A DNA stretch of 64,000 bases from Marinisporobacter balticus (lineage in GTDB: Bacteria; Bacillota; Clostridia; Peptostreptococcales; Thermotaleaceae): NCBI RefSeq assembly GCF_004345705.1, contig NZ_SLWV01000022.1:1-64000 (forward strand). The letters run 5' to 3'. This document shows positions 1 to 9,794 of this stretch, in pieces. The notes beneath the pieces were generated by a model. The model was not told the DNA's origin. It saw nothing but the letters and a program-made list of their open reading frames with translations, and made no database searches. The translations under genes and the position numbers were made by a program. The stretch's first letter is position 1; every line of letters starts with the position of its first letter.

Positions 1-118
1 GCTCATTATTGCTTTAAGTTCTTAGAACTTATTGTACTTGACTTAAGTCAAGTGCTGGCTTAAATTCTTACACTGTGTAGTTTTCAAAGATCAAATATTT
101 TGTCCTAAACAAGCGACA
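1..118 (-). promoter_or_regulatory. rRNA operon leader (transcribed, boxA-like)
   Basis: Read on the minus strand, this stretch follows two strong promoters and carries TGATCTTTGAAAACT at 79-93, the boxA-like antitermination/processing signal typical of Firmicute rRNA leaders just ahead of 16S rRNA. No part of the 16S gene itself is visible, so it should begin just beyond the left edge. An rRNA operon directly after lysS is also the arrangement in Bacillus subtilis. The leader is seen; the 16S gene is inferred. Confidence 0.75.
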
Positions 119-124
119 TCTAAT

Positions 125-153
125 ATATTATCACATAATAAGTTTTGTGTCAA
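125..153 (-). promoter_or_regulatory. SigA promoter, proximal rRNA promoter
   Basis: On the minus strand TTGACA (148-153) and TAATAT (125-130) are separated by exactly 17 bp, a near-consensus housekeeping promoter pointing into the rRNA leader. Confidence 0.85.
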
Positions 154-245
154 CTTCTTTTTAAATATTTTAATGAACTATTCTTTATCGTTAAAAAAGC
201 CGAATGAAAAATATTATTTGTTTCTATTCTCCAATAACAGTACAT

Positions 246-274
246 ACTATATCATAAATCTCTAAATCATTCAA
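246..274 (-). promoter_or_regulatory. SigA promoter, distal rRNA promoter
   Basis: On the minus strand TTGAAT (269-274) and TATAGT (246-251) with a 17-bp spacer, 121 bp upstream of the proximal promoter. Tandem promoters are usual for rRNA operons. It lies downstream of the lysS terminator, so the rRNA operon is transcribed independently of lysS. Confidence 0.55.
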
Positions 275-360
275 CACTTTTTTAAGCTTCCATTTATAAT
301 TATATGTAATTTCCTAAAAAGTATTCCTGTTTTCTCTATTTTTCTATCTTTTTTTGTTAA

Positions 361-398
361 AAATAAAAACCATAGGAAAATTCCTATGGTTTTTATTT
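361..398 (-). terminator. Intrinsic terminator of greA-lysS
   Basis: Perfect 18-bp stem (361-378 with 381-398, loop of two bases) starting directly after the lysS stop codon. A and T runs flank both arms, so it can act in both directions. Confidence 0.9.
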
Positions 399-399
399 T

Positions 400-1875
400 T
401 TATTTATCAATAGGTTTCATCGTTGGGAAGAAAATAACATCTCTAATGGTTGGCGAATCTGTAAGAAGCATTACAAGTCTGTCAATACCAATTCCGATTC
501 CACCGGTTGGAGGAAGTCCTACTTCAAGAGAATTTAGGAAATCTTCATCCATCATAGCAATTTCATCCTCTCCTAATTCTTGTTTCTTTATTTGCTCTTC
601 AAATCTTTCTTTTTGATCGATTGGATCGTTTAATTCTGAGAATGCATTTGCAATTTCCCAAGTGTTAGCAAACGCCTCAAATCTATGTGTATAATGTGGA
701 TTTTCTGGATCTCTCTTAGAAAATGGTGAAATTTCAACTGGATGGTGCGTAACAAAAGTAGGCTGTAATAACTTTTCTTCACAAAATTCTTCAAAGAATA
801 AATTAATTACTTCACCTTTGCTTCTTATTTTATCTACATCTAATCCTTTTTCTTTTGCAATTTTTATTGCTTCTTCATTTGTTTCTATTTCTTCAAAATT
901 TATGCCTGTTTCTTCTGTTACCATATCTACCATTCTTATACGTCTCCATGGCGGTGTAAAATCAACTTCTTTTCCTTGATATGTAAGTTTTGTTGTTCCT
1001 GTTGCTGCCATAGCCATTTTCGCTACTACTTCTTCACACATCTGCATCATCACTTCATAATCAGCATAGGCCATATACCATTCAATCGTAGTAAACTCCG
1101 GATTATGCTTCGGAGACATTCCTTCATTTCTAAATAATCTTCCAATTTCATATACGCGATCAATACCACCTACAACTAATCTCTTTAAATGTAGTTCTGT
1201 TGCAATTCTCATATACATATCAATATCTAAGGTATTATGGTGTGTAATAAATGGCTTTGCAGTAGCGCCTGATGCTACAGTATCAAGTATCGGCGTCTCT
1301 ACTTCTAAGAAATCTTTATCATCTAAGTATTTTCTCAACGCTTTTATCGCTTTTGTTCTCGCTATGAAAGTTTCTTTTACCTTTGGATTTACAATCAAAT
1401 CTACATATCTTTGTCTATATCGAAGTTCCTTATCTTTCAGGCCATGCCATTTTTCTGGAAGTGGCTGAAGAGACTTTGAAAGTAACAATATATCTGTAGC
1501 TTTCACAGATATTTCTCCTTTTTGCGTTCTAAATACATTTCCTTTAACCCCTACAATATCTCCAATATCATAGGTAACAACGATATCGTATTCTTCTTCC
1601 CCTATTGCATCTTTACGAACATAGGATTGAATTCTTCCTTGTTTATCTTGTATATCAAGAAATGCCGCTTTTCCCATTGTACGTTTTGCCATAATTCTTC
1701 CTGCAATAGATACAACTTGACCTTCCATCGTTTCAAAATTGTTTTTTATATCTTCGCTAAATGCTGTTTGTTCATATCTTTCGATTTTAAAAGGATCTCG
1801 GTTTAAATCTCTAAGCTTTTTAAGCTTATCTCTCCTCACCTGCAGCACTTCACTAAGATTCATTTCTTCACTCAT
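400..1875 (-). CDS. lysS: Lysyl-tRNA synthetase, class II
   Basis: Charges tRNA-Lys with lysine in the cytoplasm. The 491-residue length is normal for bacterial class II LysRS. An N-terminal OB-fold anticodon-binding domain (about residues 55-150, with [12 protein letters not shown]) is followed by the class II catalytic core: motif 2 around [16 protein letters not shown] and motif 3 as [14 protein letters not shown] at 458-471. The ATG start has a GGAGGTG ribosome site at good distance. It is the second gene of greA-lysS (20-bp gap) and ends at a strong terminator, with an rRNA operon beyond, as in many Firmicutes. Confidence 0.98.
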   Translation of the reverse strand: MSEEMNLSEVLQVRRDKLKKLRDLNRDPFKIERYEQTAFSEDIKNNFETMEGQVVSIAGRIMAKRTMGKAAFLDIQDKQGRIQSYVRKDAIGEEEYDIVVTYDIGDIVGVKGNVFRTQKGEISVKATDILLLSKSLQPLPEKWHGLKDKELRYRQRYVDLIVNPKVKETFIARTKAIKALRKYLDDKDFLEVETPILDTVASGATAKPFITHHNTLDIDMYMRIATELHLKRLVVGGIDRVYEIGRLFRNEGMSPKHNPEFTTIEWYMAYADYEVMMQMCEEVVAKMAMAATGTTKLTYQGKEVDFTPPWRRIRMVDMVTEETGINFEEIETNEEAIKIAKEKGLDVDKIRSKGEVINLFFEEFCEEKLLQPTFVTHHPVEISPFSKRDPENPHYTHRFEAFANTWEIANAFSELNDPIDQKERFEEQIKKQELGEDEIAMMDEDFLNSLEVGLPPTGGIGIGIDRLVMLLTDSPTIRDVIFFPTMKPIDK

Positions 1876-1894
1876 CTTTTGTACACCTCCAAAT

Positions 1895-2371
1895 TTATCT
1901 TTTAATTTCTAAAATTTCATATTGAATCGTTCCATCTGGTACTTGTATATCTACGACATCTCCAACTTTATTCCCTAATAATCCTTGTCCAACAGGAGAT
2001 TCATTTGATATTTTAGCGTCATAAGGGTCTGCTTCCGCAGAACCAACAATCGTATATTCTACAATTTCATCAAATTCTAAATCTTTAACTTTCACAGTAG
2101 TTCCGATATTTACAATATCTAACGATATTTGCGTTTCATCAATGATTCTTGCTTTTCGTAGGGTCATCTCGAGCTTTGCAATTCTCTCTTCTACTTGAGC
2201 TTGTTCATTTTTAGCTTCATCATACTCTGAGTTTTCACTAAGATCTCCAAAAGCAATTGCTTCCTTTATCCTTCCAGCTACTTCTTTTCTTCTAACTGTC
2301 TTTAGTTGTTCATATTCGTCCTCTATCTTCTTTAAACCCTGAGGCGTTAATAGAATTTCCTTCTCACTCAT
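1895..2371 (-). CDS. greA: Transcription elongation factor GreA
   Basis: Rescues backtracked RNA polymerase by stimulating cleavage of the nascent RNA 3' end. The 158 residues fit the family: an N-terminal antiparallel coiled coil whose tip carries [13 protein letters not shown] with the two acidic residues D43 and E46, then a C-terminal FKBP-like domain with SPVGQGLLG near residues 125-133. ATG start with an AAGGAGAG ribosome site. It is co-transcribed with lysS from the consensus promoter at 2563-2591, leaving a leader of about 185 nt. Confidence 0.97.
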   Translation of the reverse strand: MSEKEILLTPQGLKKIEDEYEQLKTVRRKEVAGRIKEAIAFGDLSENSEYDEAKNEQAQVEERIAKLEMTLRKARIIDETQISLDIVNIGTTVKVKDLEFDEIVEYTIVGSAEADPYDAKISNESPVGQGLLGNKVGDVVDIQVPDGTIQYEILEIKR

Positions 2372-2482
2372 TTTTTTCTCTCCTTTTCCCTATTATTTAT
2401 GAAAGTTTTGTTAATAATTATATGTCTATCTAGAAAATTTATGCTCGAACGTTCCTGGAAATCATTTCTATTGTACTACAAT

Positions 2483-2504
2483 AAGCACTGCTTATACAGT
2501 GCTT
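2483..2504. other. Stem-loop in the greA leader
   Basis: AAGCACTG (2483-2490) pairs with CAGTGCTT (2497-2504) over a 6-base loop. It lies inside the greA 5' leader. On the minus strand it is not followed by a run of T, so it does not look like an efficient terminator for dusB or an attenuator. Function unknown. Confidence 0.4.
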
Positions 2505-2562
2505 TTTATGACACGCAGAAAATTTTAAAAATTTCTTATGCATTTTTCATTATATGCGAAAC

Positions 2563-2591
2563 ATTATAATGTAGATGTTTCCTATTGTCAA
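2563..2591 (-). promoter_or_regulatory. SigA promoter of greA-lysS
   Basis: Full consensus on the minus strand: TTGACA (2586-2591), 17-bp spacer, TATAAT (2563-2568). It lies between dusB and greA and points at greA. Confidence 0.9.
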
Positions 2592-2607
2592 GTTCTCTTG
2601 TACACAT

Positions 2608-3588
2608 TTATTCTTCATTTTCATCCATGAGTCCCTTTAAAAATGTTTCTAGATTTTTTTTTATTTCTTCTTTGCTTTGTATTATATTTATTTGGGCACG
2701 AATTTGGGCCGAATTTCTGATCCCCTTTAAATACCATCCTATGTGTTTCCTAATTTCTCTGATGGCAATATATTCCCCTTTATTCTCAATAAGCATATCT
2801 AGATGCCTAATAGCTGTCTGGATTTTTTCTGATATACTAGGCTCTGAAAGTATCCTCCCTGTTTTCATATAATGCGCAACTCTTTTAAATATCCAAGGGT
2901 TGCCTTGTGCCCCTCTCCCAATCATAATCCCATCACAATTTGTAATTTTTTTCATCTTTATGGCATCTTCCATAGTAAAAATATCACCATTTCCAATAAC
3001 AGGAATAGATACACCTTCTTTTACATCTTTAATAATCTGCCAATCTGCCTTGCCACTATAAAATTGTTCCCGTGTTCTTCCATGGACAGCAATAGCTTTT
3101 GCACCATTTTCCTCTGCAATCTTGGCAATATCTACTGCATTTACATGTTCTTCATTCCAACCTTTTCTGATTTTTACAGTCACAGGCTTGTCTGTAGCAG
3201 CTACTACAGCCTTCACAATTGTCCCTACTAACTTTGGATTTTTCATAAGCGCTGAACCATCCCCATTTTTAACAATTTTAGGCGTGGGGCATCCCATATT
3301 AATATCGAGTATGTCATTGTCATATCCATTCAATTTTTCAGCAGCTTTTGCCATAATATCAGGATCTGAACCAAAAATCTGTAATGCTACAGGTTTTTCA
3401 CTTTTATCAATCTGCAGTAATTTTTCTGTCTTTTTATCATTATAATATAATCCTTTTGCGCTAACCATCTCTGTGTAGACTAACCCAACACCTTGTTCCT
3501 TACACAAAAGTCGAAATGTTAAATCTGTCACACCTGCCATAGGACCCAGAGATACATTATTCTCCAAATTTATGTTTCCTATTCTCAT
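2608..3588 (-). CDS. dusB: tRNA-dihydrouridine synthase, DusB family
   Basis: FMN-dependent reductase that makes dihydrouridine in tRNA. The TIM-barrel begins with the FMN-binding LGPMAGVTD. The catalytic cysteine is in [10 protein letters not shown] (C100 of the 326-residue form), and the FMN-phosphate-contacting AVHGRTREQ follows near residue 170. An in-frame GTG 12 nt upstream (3598-3600) would add four residues, but an AGGTGG ribosome site lies 8 nt before the ATG at 3586-3588, which I prefer. The dusB-greA-lysS neighbourhood is common in Firmicutes. Downstream there is no clear terminator before the greA promoter. Confidence 0.95.
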   Translation of the reverse strand: MRIGNINLENNVSLGPMAGVTDLTFRLLCKEQGVGLVYTEMVSAKGLYYNDKKTEKLLQIDKSEKPVALQIFGSDPDIMAKAAEKLNGYDNDILDINMGCPTPKIVKNGDGSALMKNPKLVGTIVKAVVAATDKPVTVKIRKGWNEEHVNAVDIAKIAEENGAKAIAVHGRTREQFYSGKADWQIIKDVKEGVSIPVIGNGDIFTMEDAIKMKKITNCDGIMIGRGAQGNPWIFKRVAHYMKTGRILSEPSISEKIQTAIRHLDMLIENKGEYIAIREIRKHIGWYLKGIRNSAQIRAQINIIQSKEEIKKNLETFLKGLMDENEE

Positions 3589-3669
3589 TCTTGTCACCAC
3601 CTATTTTGTTATTAATCTATTAAATCTACTTAACTCTTTTATATTAATAGACAACACCAACCTTTGATT

Positions 3670-3858
3670 ATGAAATATAAAAAGATAAGAAAATGACTTT
3701 GATAACTTTTATAAAAAAACTTACTGAATGGAATGAAAAAAACGTTAAGAACTTTCACTGTTTGAGCGTAGCGAGTTTTGAAAGTTTAGTTTTTTTCATG
3801 TAATGAAGTTTAGTTTTTTCAAAAGTTATCAGGCATGAACGTTCTTTTTATATTTCAT
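3670..3858. repeat. Nested palindromic intergenic element (~190 bp)
   Basis: The gene-free stretch between coaX and dusB is largely one imperfect palindrome. Outer arms of 15 bp match perfectly (3670-3684 with 3844-3858); inner arms match at 3701-3710 with 3821-3830 (10 bp), about 8 bp at 3713-3721 with 3812-3819, then a second nested hairpin of 11 bp (3733-3743 with 3789-3799) and 8 bp (3750-3757 with 3779-3786), capped by GTTTGAGCGTAGCGAG. No coding potential is seen. It resembles a miniature palindromic repeat element; identity with any named family is not established. Confidence 0.6.
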
Positions 3859-3883
3859 TTTTTGATTATCCCTAATAGTATAA

Positions 3884-3924
3884 TTAGGGTCATTCTTAGA
3901 AATTATTCTAAAAAATGACCCTAA
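3884..3924 (-). terminator. Probable terminator of birA-coaX
   Basis: Perfect 11-bp stem (3884-3894 with 3914-3924) whose loop contains a smaller 6-bp hairpin, directly after the coaX stop. The T tract is poor, so it may act as an mRNA end-stabilising structure instead. Confidence 0.55.
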
Positions 3925-3929
3925 CTATA

Positions 3930-4700
3930 TTATGCTTTATTTCTATCGTATATAATTCTTAGACCTTCAAGGGTAAGCAACTTATCAATCTCATCAATGG
4001 TTTGCGCTTCACTCATAATAAGACCAGCAAGTCCTCCTGTAGCAATTACTTTAGTATTGGGACATCCTAATTCTTCTTTCATTCGATGCACAATATAATC
4101 CACCAACCCAACATATCCATAAATCATACCTGATTGCATACTATTTACTGTGTTTTTACAGATAACCTTCCCAGGTTTTACAAGCTCTACTCTCGGTAGT
4201 TTGGCAGCATGATGAAATAATGCTTCACTAGATATTTTAATTCCTGGAGCAATGGTGCCTCCTAAATATTCTCCTTTTTTTGAAATGGCACAAAAAGTTG
4301 TAGCTGTTCCAAAATCTACAATCACCAAAGGGCCTCCATACTTTTCATATGCGGCAACCGCATTTACAATTCTATCTGCACCTACTTGCTTTGGATTATC
4401 ATATTTTATATTCATCCCCGTTTTGATACCAGGCCCTATTACAATCGCTTCTTTATTAAAGTATTTAAATGATGTATGCTCTAATGTATACATAATAGGC
4501 GGTACAACAGATGAAATAATGACATCCTCCACATCTTTAATACACAAACCCTCATACTCAAATAATTGATGGATTAACATACCATATTCATCTGAGCTTT
4601 TAGATTTATCTGTTGCAAATCTCCAAGAATTCAATAATTTTTTTCCTTTATATGCACCTAAAACAATATTCGTATTCCCTACATCAAATGCCAATAACAT
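3930..4700 (-). CDS. coaX: Type III pantothenate kinase
   Basis: Phosphorylates pantothenate, the first step of coenzyme A synthesis. The protein has the ASKHA-fold signature: an ATP-phosphate loop in [14 protein letters not shown] at the N terminus, then [22 protein letters not shown] and GGTIAPGIK. Starting at the ATG at 4698-4700 gives 256 residues, the family length. The frame stays open 32 codons further upstream to a TTG at 4794-4796, but that part is highly charged, has no family counterpart and no ribosome site, while AAAGG lies about 12 nt before the chosen ATG. It follows birA in the same orientation, as in many Firmicutes. Confidence 0.93.
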   Translation of the reverse strand: MLLAFDVGNTNIVLGAYKGKKLLNSWRFATDKSKSSDEYGMLIHQLFEYEGLCIKDVEDVIISSVVPPIMYTLEHTSFKYFNKEAIVIGPGIKTGMNIKYDNPKQVGADRIVNAVAAYEKYGGPLVIVDFGTATTFCAISKKGEYLGGTIAPGIKISSEALFHHAAKLPRVELVKPGKVICKNTVNSMQSGMIYGYVGLVDYIVHRMKEELGCPNTKVIATGGLAGLIMSEAQTIDEIDKLLTLEGLRIIYDRNKA

Positions 4701-4810
4701 ATCTTCGCTCAACCTTTCTCTCTTGTTCTTTGAGTGTTGGATAGAAACTAACTTTTTTTCCTTATCTATGTTATCATCTGCGTATTCATTTTGCAATATA
4801 AAAGTAAAGT

Positions 4811-5800
4811 TTATACATAATCCGTTAACCCTCTTACAGATACTTCTCCAGATAAAACTTTTTCAATCTCTCCCAATTCATTTTTAATGAGAAGTTGTCC
4901 ATCTTCTGTTAAATCTATTGCCTGCGCGATTATTTCTTTGTTTCTATTCTTTATCTTTACCTGGTTCCCCAAAGTTACTGAATATTTTTTGCAAATATTC
5001 ATGCTCTTTTCGATATTCTTATGCACTACAAAATCTAAATATAGTTCCTCAAATTTATGCAATATCTCCGTAACAATTTTTTTCCTAGAAACACTTTCTC
5101 CAACACAACTCTTAATAGATGTTGCAATAGGCCTTATTTCTTCTGGAAAATCTAATAAATTCATGTTTACATTAATACCGATCCCTACAATAATATAATT
5201 TACGCAGTTCAATTCAGCACTCATTTCTGTAAGTATTCCACACACTTTCTTCTTATTAATGATAATGTCATTTGGCCATTTTATCCCCACATCGCACCCG
5301 GTCACCTTTTTAATAGCAAGGGCAACCGCTGCTGCTGTAATCTGTGTAATTTTAGTGGCTTCCATCGGTTCAATATTGGGTCTTAAAATCATAGACATCC
5401 AAATCCCCGTACCATTAGGGGATACCCAATTTCTCCCAAGCCTACCTCTTGCACCACTCTGTTCTTCTGCAATAATAATTGTCCCCTCAATAGCTCCCTC
5501 TGTTGCTAGTTTCTTTGCTATTGTATTTGTAGAATCAATAGATTCAAAATGATAGATCTTATTGCCAATATGTTTACTTGCTACTTCTATTTCAAGGACA
5601 TTTGCATCTAATGTGTCCGGCTCTGTAGTCAACCGATATCCTTTTCTTGAAACCGATTCTATTTCATATCCCTCTTCTTTTAATTGTTTTATATTCTTCC
5701 ATACAGCAGTTCTTGTTACCCCTATTTTCTTACTTAACTCTTCTCCTGATATAAAAACATCTTTATTGTTTTTAAGTGCCTCTAAAACATCTTTTTTCAT
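4811..5800 (-). CDS. birA: Biotin protein ligase / biotin operon repressor
   Basis: Attaches biotin to carrier proteins and, through its N-terminal winged helix-turn-helix (about residues 15-60, [19 protein letters not shown]), probably represses biotin genes. The ligase core shows [18 protein letters not shown], which binds biotinyl-AMP, and [19 protein letters not shown]. The C-terminal SH3-like domain is present. At 329 residues it is a class II BirA. Within this window its clear client is the biotin carrier MmdC (10979-11362). ATG start with an AAGGGG site. Confidence 0.95.
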   Translation of the reverse strand: MKKDVLEALKNNKDVFISGEELSKKIGVTRTAVWKNIKQLKEEGYEIESVSRKGYRLTTEPDTLDANVLEIEVASKHIGNKIYHFESIDSTNTIAKKLATEGAIEGTIIIAEEQSGARGRLGRNWVSPNGTGIWMSMILRPNIEPMEATKITQITAAAVALAIKKVTGCDVGIKWPNDIIINKKKVCGILTEMSAELNCVNYIIVGIGINVNMNLLDFPEEIRPIATSIKSCVGESVSRKKIVTEILHKFEELYLDFVVHKNIEKSMNICKKYSVTLGNQVKIKNRNKEIIAQAIDLTEDGQLLIKNELGEIEKVLSGEVSVRGLTDYV

Positions 5801-5877
5801 TAATCCACAGCCCCTTAATCCTTACATTTTAATAAGAATATTATACTATATATACAGCCAATACCAAAATTCAAATA

Positions 5878-5915
5878 AAAAATAGAAGCATATTTTTAAA
5901 TATGCTTCTATTTTT
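5878..5915 (-). terminator. Intrinsic terminator of the opuA-type operon
   Basis: 18-bp stem, 5878-5895 with 5898-5915, just past the stop of the ATPase gene. T-rich on both outgoing arms, so usable in both directions. Confidence 0.88.
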
Positions 5916-5935
5916 CATTTAAATGGATTTATTTT

Positions 5936-7111
5936 TTATGAAACCAAACCTGCTAGCACAGAGGCACGAACAGTAATTCCTAAAAGCTTTTCATTTTTAT
6001 CTACAACAGCAATAGGATATTTTGTATCTGTAGCCATAGGAATCAAGTCTTGTATATATGTATCAGGATCCGTCTTAAAATAATCCTGCTTAATAATATC
6101 CTCTAACTTTCTATTTTCATGTATAGCTTTAATGGTATCATCTATCGTAATGATTCCTTGCAATATTCGTTCCTTATTCACAACAAATATACTAGATATA
6201 CCATTAGACTTCATTTCTTTTATAGCTACCTTTAAACCATCTTTATTGAACAATAATGGTGATGGCTTAAACATTACATGCTTTGCTTGAACAACCTTTG
6301 AACGGTCAATATCTTGGATAAATTCTTCAATATATTCATTCGCTGGCTCTGCTAAAATTTCTTCTGGTGTACCGATTTGTTCAACTTGCCCATCTTTCAT
6401 GACTGCTACACGATCTCCTAGTTTAAAGGCTTCATTGACATCATGCGTAATAAAAATAATGGTTTTTTTTACCTTTGCCTGAATGTCTAAAAGTTCAAGC
6501 TGCATATCCCTGCGAATAAGTGGATCTAGCGCACTAAATGGTTCATCCATCAATAAAATATCTGGATCATTGGCAAGCGCTCTAGCTAATCCTACCCTTT
6601 GCTGCATACCACCACTAAGCTCATGTGGCATTTTTTCTCCCCAGCCTCCCAAACCTACTGTTTCTAATATATCATTAGAAATTTTTAGTCGTTCTTCTTT
6701 GGCTATCCCCTTTACTTCGAGACCATATGCTGCATTTTCAACAACTGTTTTATGACTGAATAGTCCAAAATGTTGAAATACCATAGCAATATTGTTTTGC
6801 CTAAAAGTTCTTAATTCTTGTTTATTAAACTTTACAATATCTTTTCCCTCAAAAAATATTTGTCCACTAGTAGGTTTATTCAATAGATTCAAACATCGAA
6901 TCAATGTAGATTTACCACTACCTGATAATCCCATGATTACAAATATTTCGCCTTCATTGACTTCAAAAGATACATCATTTATACCCACTGCATGTCCTGT
7001 TTTTTCTAATATTTCTTCTTTAGATATTCCTTTTTGTAATTTTTTCAATACACCCTTTGGATTACGTCCAAATATTTTTGTTAGTTTTTCAACTTTTATT
7101 TTGACTGCCAT
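5936..7111 (-). CDS. opuAA: Glycine betaine/proline-type ABC transporter, ATP-binding subunit
   Basis: Energises uptake of a quaternary-ammonium osmolyte such as glycine betaine. Walker A is GLSGSGKST (61-69), the ABC signature LSGGMQQR near 165, and Walker B ILLMDEP near 185, followed by the H-loop FITHDVNEA. A C-terminal tandem CBS region (about 280-391) is the ionic-strength sensor module of the ProV/OpuAA family. 391 residues, typical length. Last gene of an OpuAC-OpuAB-OpuAA operon (20-bp gap to the permease) with a strong terminator behind. The exact substrate cannot be read from sequence. Confidence 0.94.
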   Translation of the reverse strand: MAVKIKVEKLTKIFGRNPKGVLKKLQKGISKEEILEKTGHAVGINDVSFEVNEGEIFVIMGLSGSGKSTLIRCLNLLNKPTSGQIFFEGKDIVKFNKQELRTFRQNNIAMVFQHFGLFSHKTVVENAAYGLEVKGIAKEERLKISNDILETVGLGGWGEKMPHELSGGMQQRVGLARALANDPDILLMDEPFSALDPLIRRDMQLELLDIQAKVKKTIIFITHDVNEAFKLGDRVAVMKDGQVEQIGTPEEILAEPANEYIEEFIQDIDRSKVVQAKHVMFKPSPLLFNKDGLKVAIKEMKSNGISSIFVVNKERILQGIITIDDTIKAIHENRKLEDIIKQDYFKTDPDTYIQDLIPMATDTKYPIAVVDKNEKLLGITVRASVLAGLVS

Positions 7112-7130
7112 ATCAAACGCCTACTTTCCT

Positions 7131-8024
7131 TTATTCAGGTATTTTAAACCGCTCTGCAATACCTTGTGTAATTCTATCAATAATAATAGCAATAACCACA
7201 ATCGCTAGCCCTGCTTCTGTTCCTTTTGCAATATCAATTCTATTAATCGCAATCAATACTTCTGCACCTAATCCTTTTGCACCAATCATAGAAGCAACAA
7301 CCACCATTGACATGGCCATCATAGTCGTTTGATTGACACCTGTCATGATTGTCGGCAATGCCTGTGGCAATTCTACCTTTAGAAGGGTTTGCCAAGGACT
7401 AGAACCAAAGGAGTGCGCGGCTTCTACCATTTCTTTTGATACATTACGAATTGCTAGATTTGTTAATCGAATCACTGGAGGTACAGCATAAATCGTTGTA
7501 GCAAACACCCCTGGTACCTTTCCAAGTCCAAATAACATAATAGCTGGTATCAAATATACAAAACTTGGCATAGTCTGCATGGCATCTAAAACTGGCTTCA
7601 TAAATGTCTCTATTTTTCTACTATAAGCCATCACTATTCCTATTGGTATTCCTATAAGTAAAGATATAACCACAGAAGTTAAAACTACTGCTAATGTTGA
7701 CATCATTAATGCCCAAAGACCAAAAGTCCCTATAAAAAACAACATGATCCCATAAGTAATCCCTGATGAAAGTTGTTTTTTAACACGCCATCCTACTAAA
7801 AAAACAACCGCTATTGCAACCCACCATGGAATCCACTGTAAAAAACTTTCTACGGTCACTAAAAACCATAAAATTCCTGACTTCATAGCATCAAATATCT
7901 CACCATAATTTGCGGTAAGATATTTAACAAACATCTCTACATATTTTCCTAGCTCAATGCGTAATGTTTCTGGAAATTGATTCATATTTTTTCTGGTTGC
8001 TATAGAACATATGGCAACCAGCAT
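7131..8024 (-). CDS. opuAB: Glycine betaine/proline-type ABC transporter, permease subunit
   Basis: Membrane channel of the osmolyte importer, ProW/OpuAB family. The N-terminal amphipathic part is followed by about six membrane segments; the ATPase-coupling loop is EAAHSFGSSPWQTLLKVELP. Two starts are possible. The ATG at 8022-8024 has AGGA eight bases upstream; the ATG at 7983-7985 fits the family N terminus (FPETLRIELG) but has no ribosome site. An 8-bp stem (7994-8001 with 8014-8021) lies between them and could be an intercistronic hairpin if the shorter form is real. Confidence 0.92.
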   Translation of the reverse strand: MLVAICSIATRKNMNQFPETLRIELGKYVEMFVKYLTANYGEIFDAMKSGILWFLVTVESFLQWIPWWVAIAVVFLVGWRVKKQLSSGITYGIMLFFIGTFGLWALMMSTLAVVLTSVVISLLIGIPIGIVMAYSRKIETFMKPVLDAMQTMPSFVYLIPAIMLFGLGKVPGVFATTIYAVPPVIRLTNLAIRNVSKEMVEAAHSFGSSPWQTLLKVELPQALPTIMTGVNQTTMMAMSMVVVASMIGAKGLGAEVLIAINRIDIAKGTEAGLAIVVIAIIIDRITQGIAERFKIPE

Positions 8025-8055
8025 CACCTCGTTCCTATTCTGATTTTATTCTCAT

Positions 8056-9081
8056 CTATTGAAGTGCATCTTTTACTTTTTGTGCTACATCCTTCTCTAC
8101 CCACTTTGTCCATAAATCTTGATGCGATTTTAAAAACCATTGTGCAGCTTCTGATGGTTCCACTTCATTCTTTTGCATATAGGCTAATGCATCACTCGTA
8201 AGCTTACTACTTGTTTTATATTGCTTTAAAAATTCTACTACATCTGGAGCCTTCTCCGCCATGCCTTTGTTTACTACTACCTCAACAGGTACAGTCGCAA
8301 ACTCACAAGCATATCCATTATTCCATAATTCTTCATTATAAGGTTCATCTGAAAGCAAAGTCATGTCATACTGTCCTATAATCCATGTAGGCTCCCAATA
8401 ATAACCTAACCAAGGATCTCCTTTTTCATAAGCCCCTGCTATGGAAGATGCAAGTGCTGCATCAGAACCTGGACTAAAATAATTGAATTTTTTATCTAAC
8501 CCATACGTTTTCACTTTTGTTGCTAATATAGTATCTACTTCCCAACCTGGTATGGCCCCATAAATTCGTCCTTTACTTGGATCTTCTTCATCTTTAAAGA
8601 TTTCCCAATATTTTTCTAAATCTTTAACTGTTTTTAAATCAGGTGCCATAGGTTCAACCCCTCGTTTAGGATCTCCTTTAATCACATAAGTTGGTACATA
8701 CAATCCTTGTGCATTGTCTCCATAGTTTAATGAAAGTTTCACCACATCTCCACGCGCGAGATCTTCCTCATATCCTGTGATATTAGTGCCCCATGTTTCC
8801 ATATAAATATCAATATCGCCATTTTTAAGTCCTGTATATGTTATAGGCGTCGAGCCCGTTGTTACCTCTGTATTATATCCATATCCATTTTCAATGATAA
8901 ATTTTGCTACTTCATTGTGAAAAGTAAAGCTATCCCACCCTGCATTTCCAAGGATCAATTTTGGTTTTGATGTAGCTGCTTGACCTTCTTTTCCCCCACA
9001 AGCAGTTAGTCCAAGCATACAAACTGCTACCAACAATATAAGAAGCAGTTTCATCATTCTGTTTTTCTGAAAAACATTCAT
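8056..9081 (-). CDS. opuAC: Glycine betaine/proline-type ABC transporter, substrate-binding lipoprotein
   Basis: Extracellular binding component. A lipoprotein signal peptide ends in LTACGGKEG, so the mature protein is lipid-anchored at the Cys near residue 27. The body is an OpuAC-type two-lobe binding domain with many aromatic residues suited to a cation-pi cage for a trimethylammonium head (GWDSFTFHN, YMETWGTN, GYYWEPTW). 341 residues. AAGGAGGAAA lies just ahead of the ATG. First gene of its operon; the upstream region holds two palindromes (9194-9246) that could be operators. Confidence 0.94.
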   Translation of the reverse strand: MNVFQKNRMMKLLLILLVAVCMLGLTACGGKEGQAATSKPKLILGNAGWDSFTFHNEVAKFIIENGYGYNTEVTTGSTPITYTGLKNGDIDIYMETWGTNITGYEEDLARGDVVKLSLNYGDNAQGLYVPTYVIKGDPKRGVEPMAPDLKTVKDLEKYWEIFKDEEDPSKGRIYGAIPGWEVDTILATKVKTYGLDKKFNYFSPGSDAALASSIAGAYEKGDPWLGYYWEPTWIIGQYDMTLLSDEPYNEELWNNGYACEFATVPVEVVVNKGMAEKAPDVVEFLKQYKTSSKLTSDALAYMQKNEVEPSEAAQWFLKSHQDLWTKWVEKDVAQKVKDALQ

Positions 9082-9193
9082 TTTTCAATTTCCTCCTTAA
9101 TAATAGTCCAATAAAAATTGTTCTTTTATTGTAATATTGTTTGATGTACACAAAAAAGTATACGCTAAAAAAACAAATCCATTTCCCTGCGTT

Positions 9194-9246
9194 GTTGTCT
9201 ATATATTTTAGACAACACAAATAAATGTTAGAGAAATTTTCTAACA
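9194..9246. promoter_or_regulatory. Two adjacent palindromes upstream of opuAC
   Basis: GTTGTCTA (9194-9201) pairs with TAGACAAC (9209-9216) across 7 bases, and TGTTAGA (9226-9232) pairs with TCTAACA (9240-9246) across 7 bases. Both lie 115-165 bp upstream of the opuAC start. Equal geometry suggests regulator-binding sites or stem-loops in the leader. No clear SigA promoter was found nearby. Confidence 0.4.
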
Positions 9247-9249
9247 TAT

Positions 9250-9757
9250 GTAATGCAAAACTTAAAGTATAAACTACCATCTCCTTTGTTTAAAATCATT
9301 AAAATCCACTTATACACGAGGGCATGCTAAAGAATTAATACTTTATAGATTTTTCATAATAGGTTTTATAAGAAGGTTTTATAATCTTTATTTCAAAATA
9401 GAAAAGTATATGATTTGAAAAAGTTAAACAGAAGAAAAATCTGAAGTGTTAAAATATCAAAGAAATCATTAACGGATCATTTATGGGATCATTATGATAA
9501 GTTAGTAAAGGCTATCTTATAGATAATTAGATGCAAAATAAAAAAGTATTTGACAACACAAAAGAATGTATCCCATATACCCTTCATTCATGATTGCTTT
9601 TATATATTGGGATTTAACAGTTATAAGATTATACCCCCTCATGTTTTTTAGTATATCATATAAGTCCATCTTTGTCAAAATATTCATACTCTCCATCAGA
9701 ACAGTCATCCATTGAATCTATATATAATTAGGCTCCTTTTCTATTTAAATTTTCATA
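9250..9757. other. Gene-free intergenic region
   Basis: About 500 bp of AT-rich DNA between opuAC and the decarboxylase terminator. No ORF with a ribosome site and no RNA gene recognised. A short plus-strand frame near 9443-9520 reads like protein (TDHLWDHYDKLVKAIL) before a stop and could be the last trace of a lost gene, but it is too short to claim. Confidence 0.5.
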
Positions 9758-9759
9758 AT

Positions 9760-9794
9760 AAAAAAACAGGCAGAGCTCTCTGCCTGTTTTTTTA
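9760..9794 (-). terminator. Intrinsic terminator of the methylmalonyl-CoA operon
   Basis: AACAGGCAGA (9765-9774) pairs with TCTGCCTGTT (9779-9788) with A and T runs on either side, overlapping the stop codon of the beta-subunit gene. Confidence 0.88.

Noticed and set aside
4701..4796. 32-codon N-terminal extension of coaX
   Set aside because: Charged sequence with no counterpart in type III pantothenate kinases and a TTG start without a ribosome site.
9443..9520. Short protein-like stretch (TDHLWDHYDKLVKAIL) on the plus strand
   Set aside because: Only about 25 codons between stops, no start or ribosome site, no family match I can name; could be chance.
9517..9708. 63-codon ORF on the minus strand between opuAC and mmdB
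   Set aside because: No ribosome-binding site, low-quality composition and no motif; treated as non-coding.
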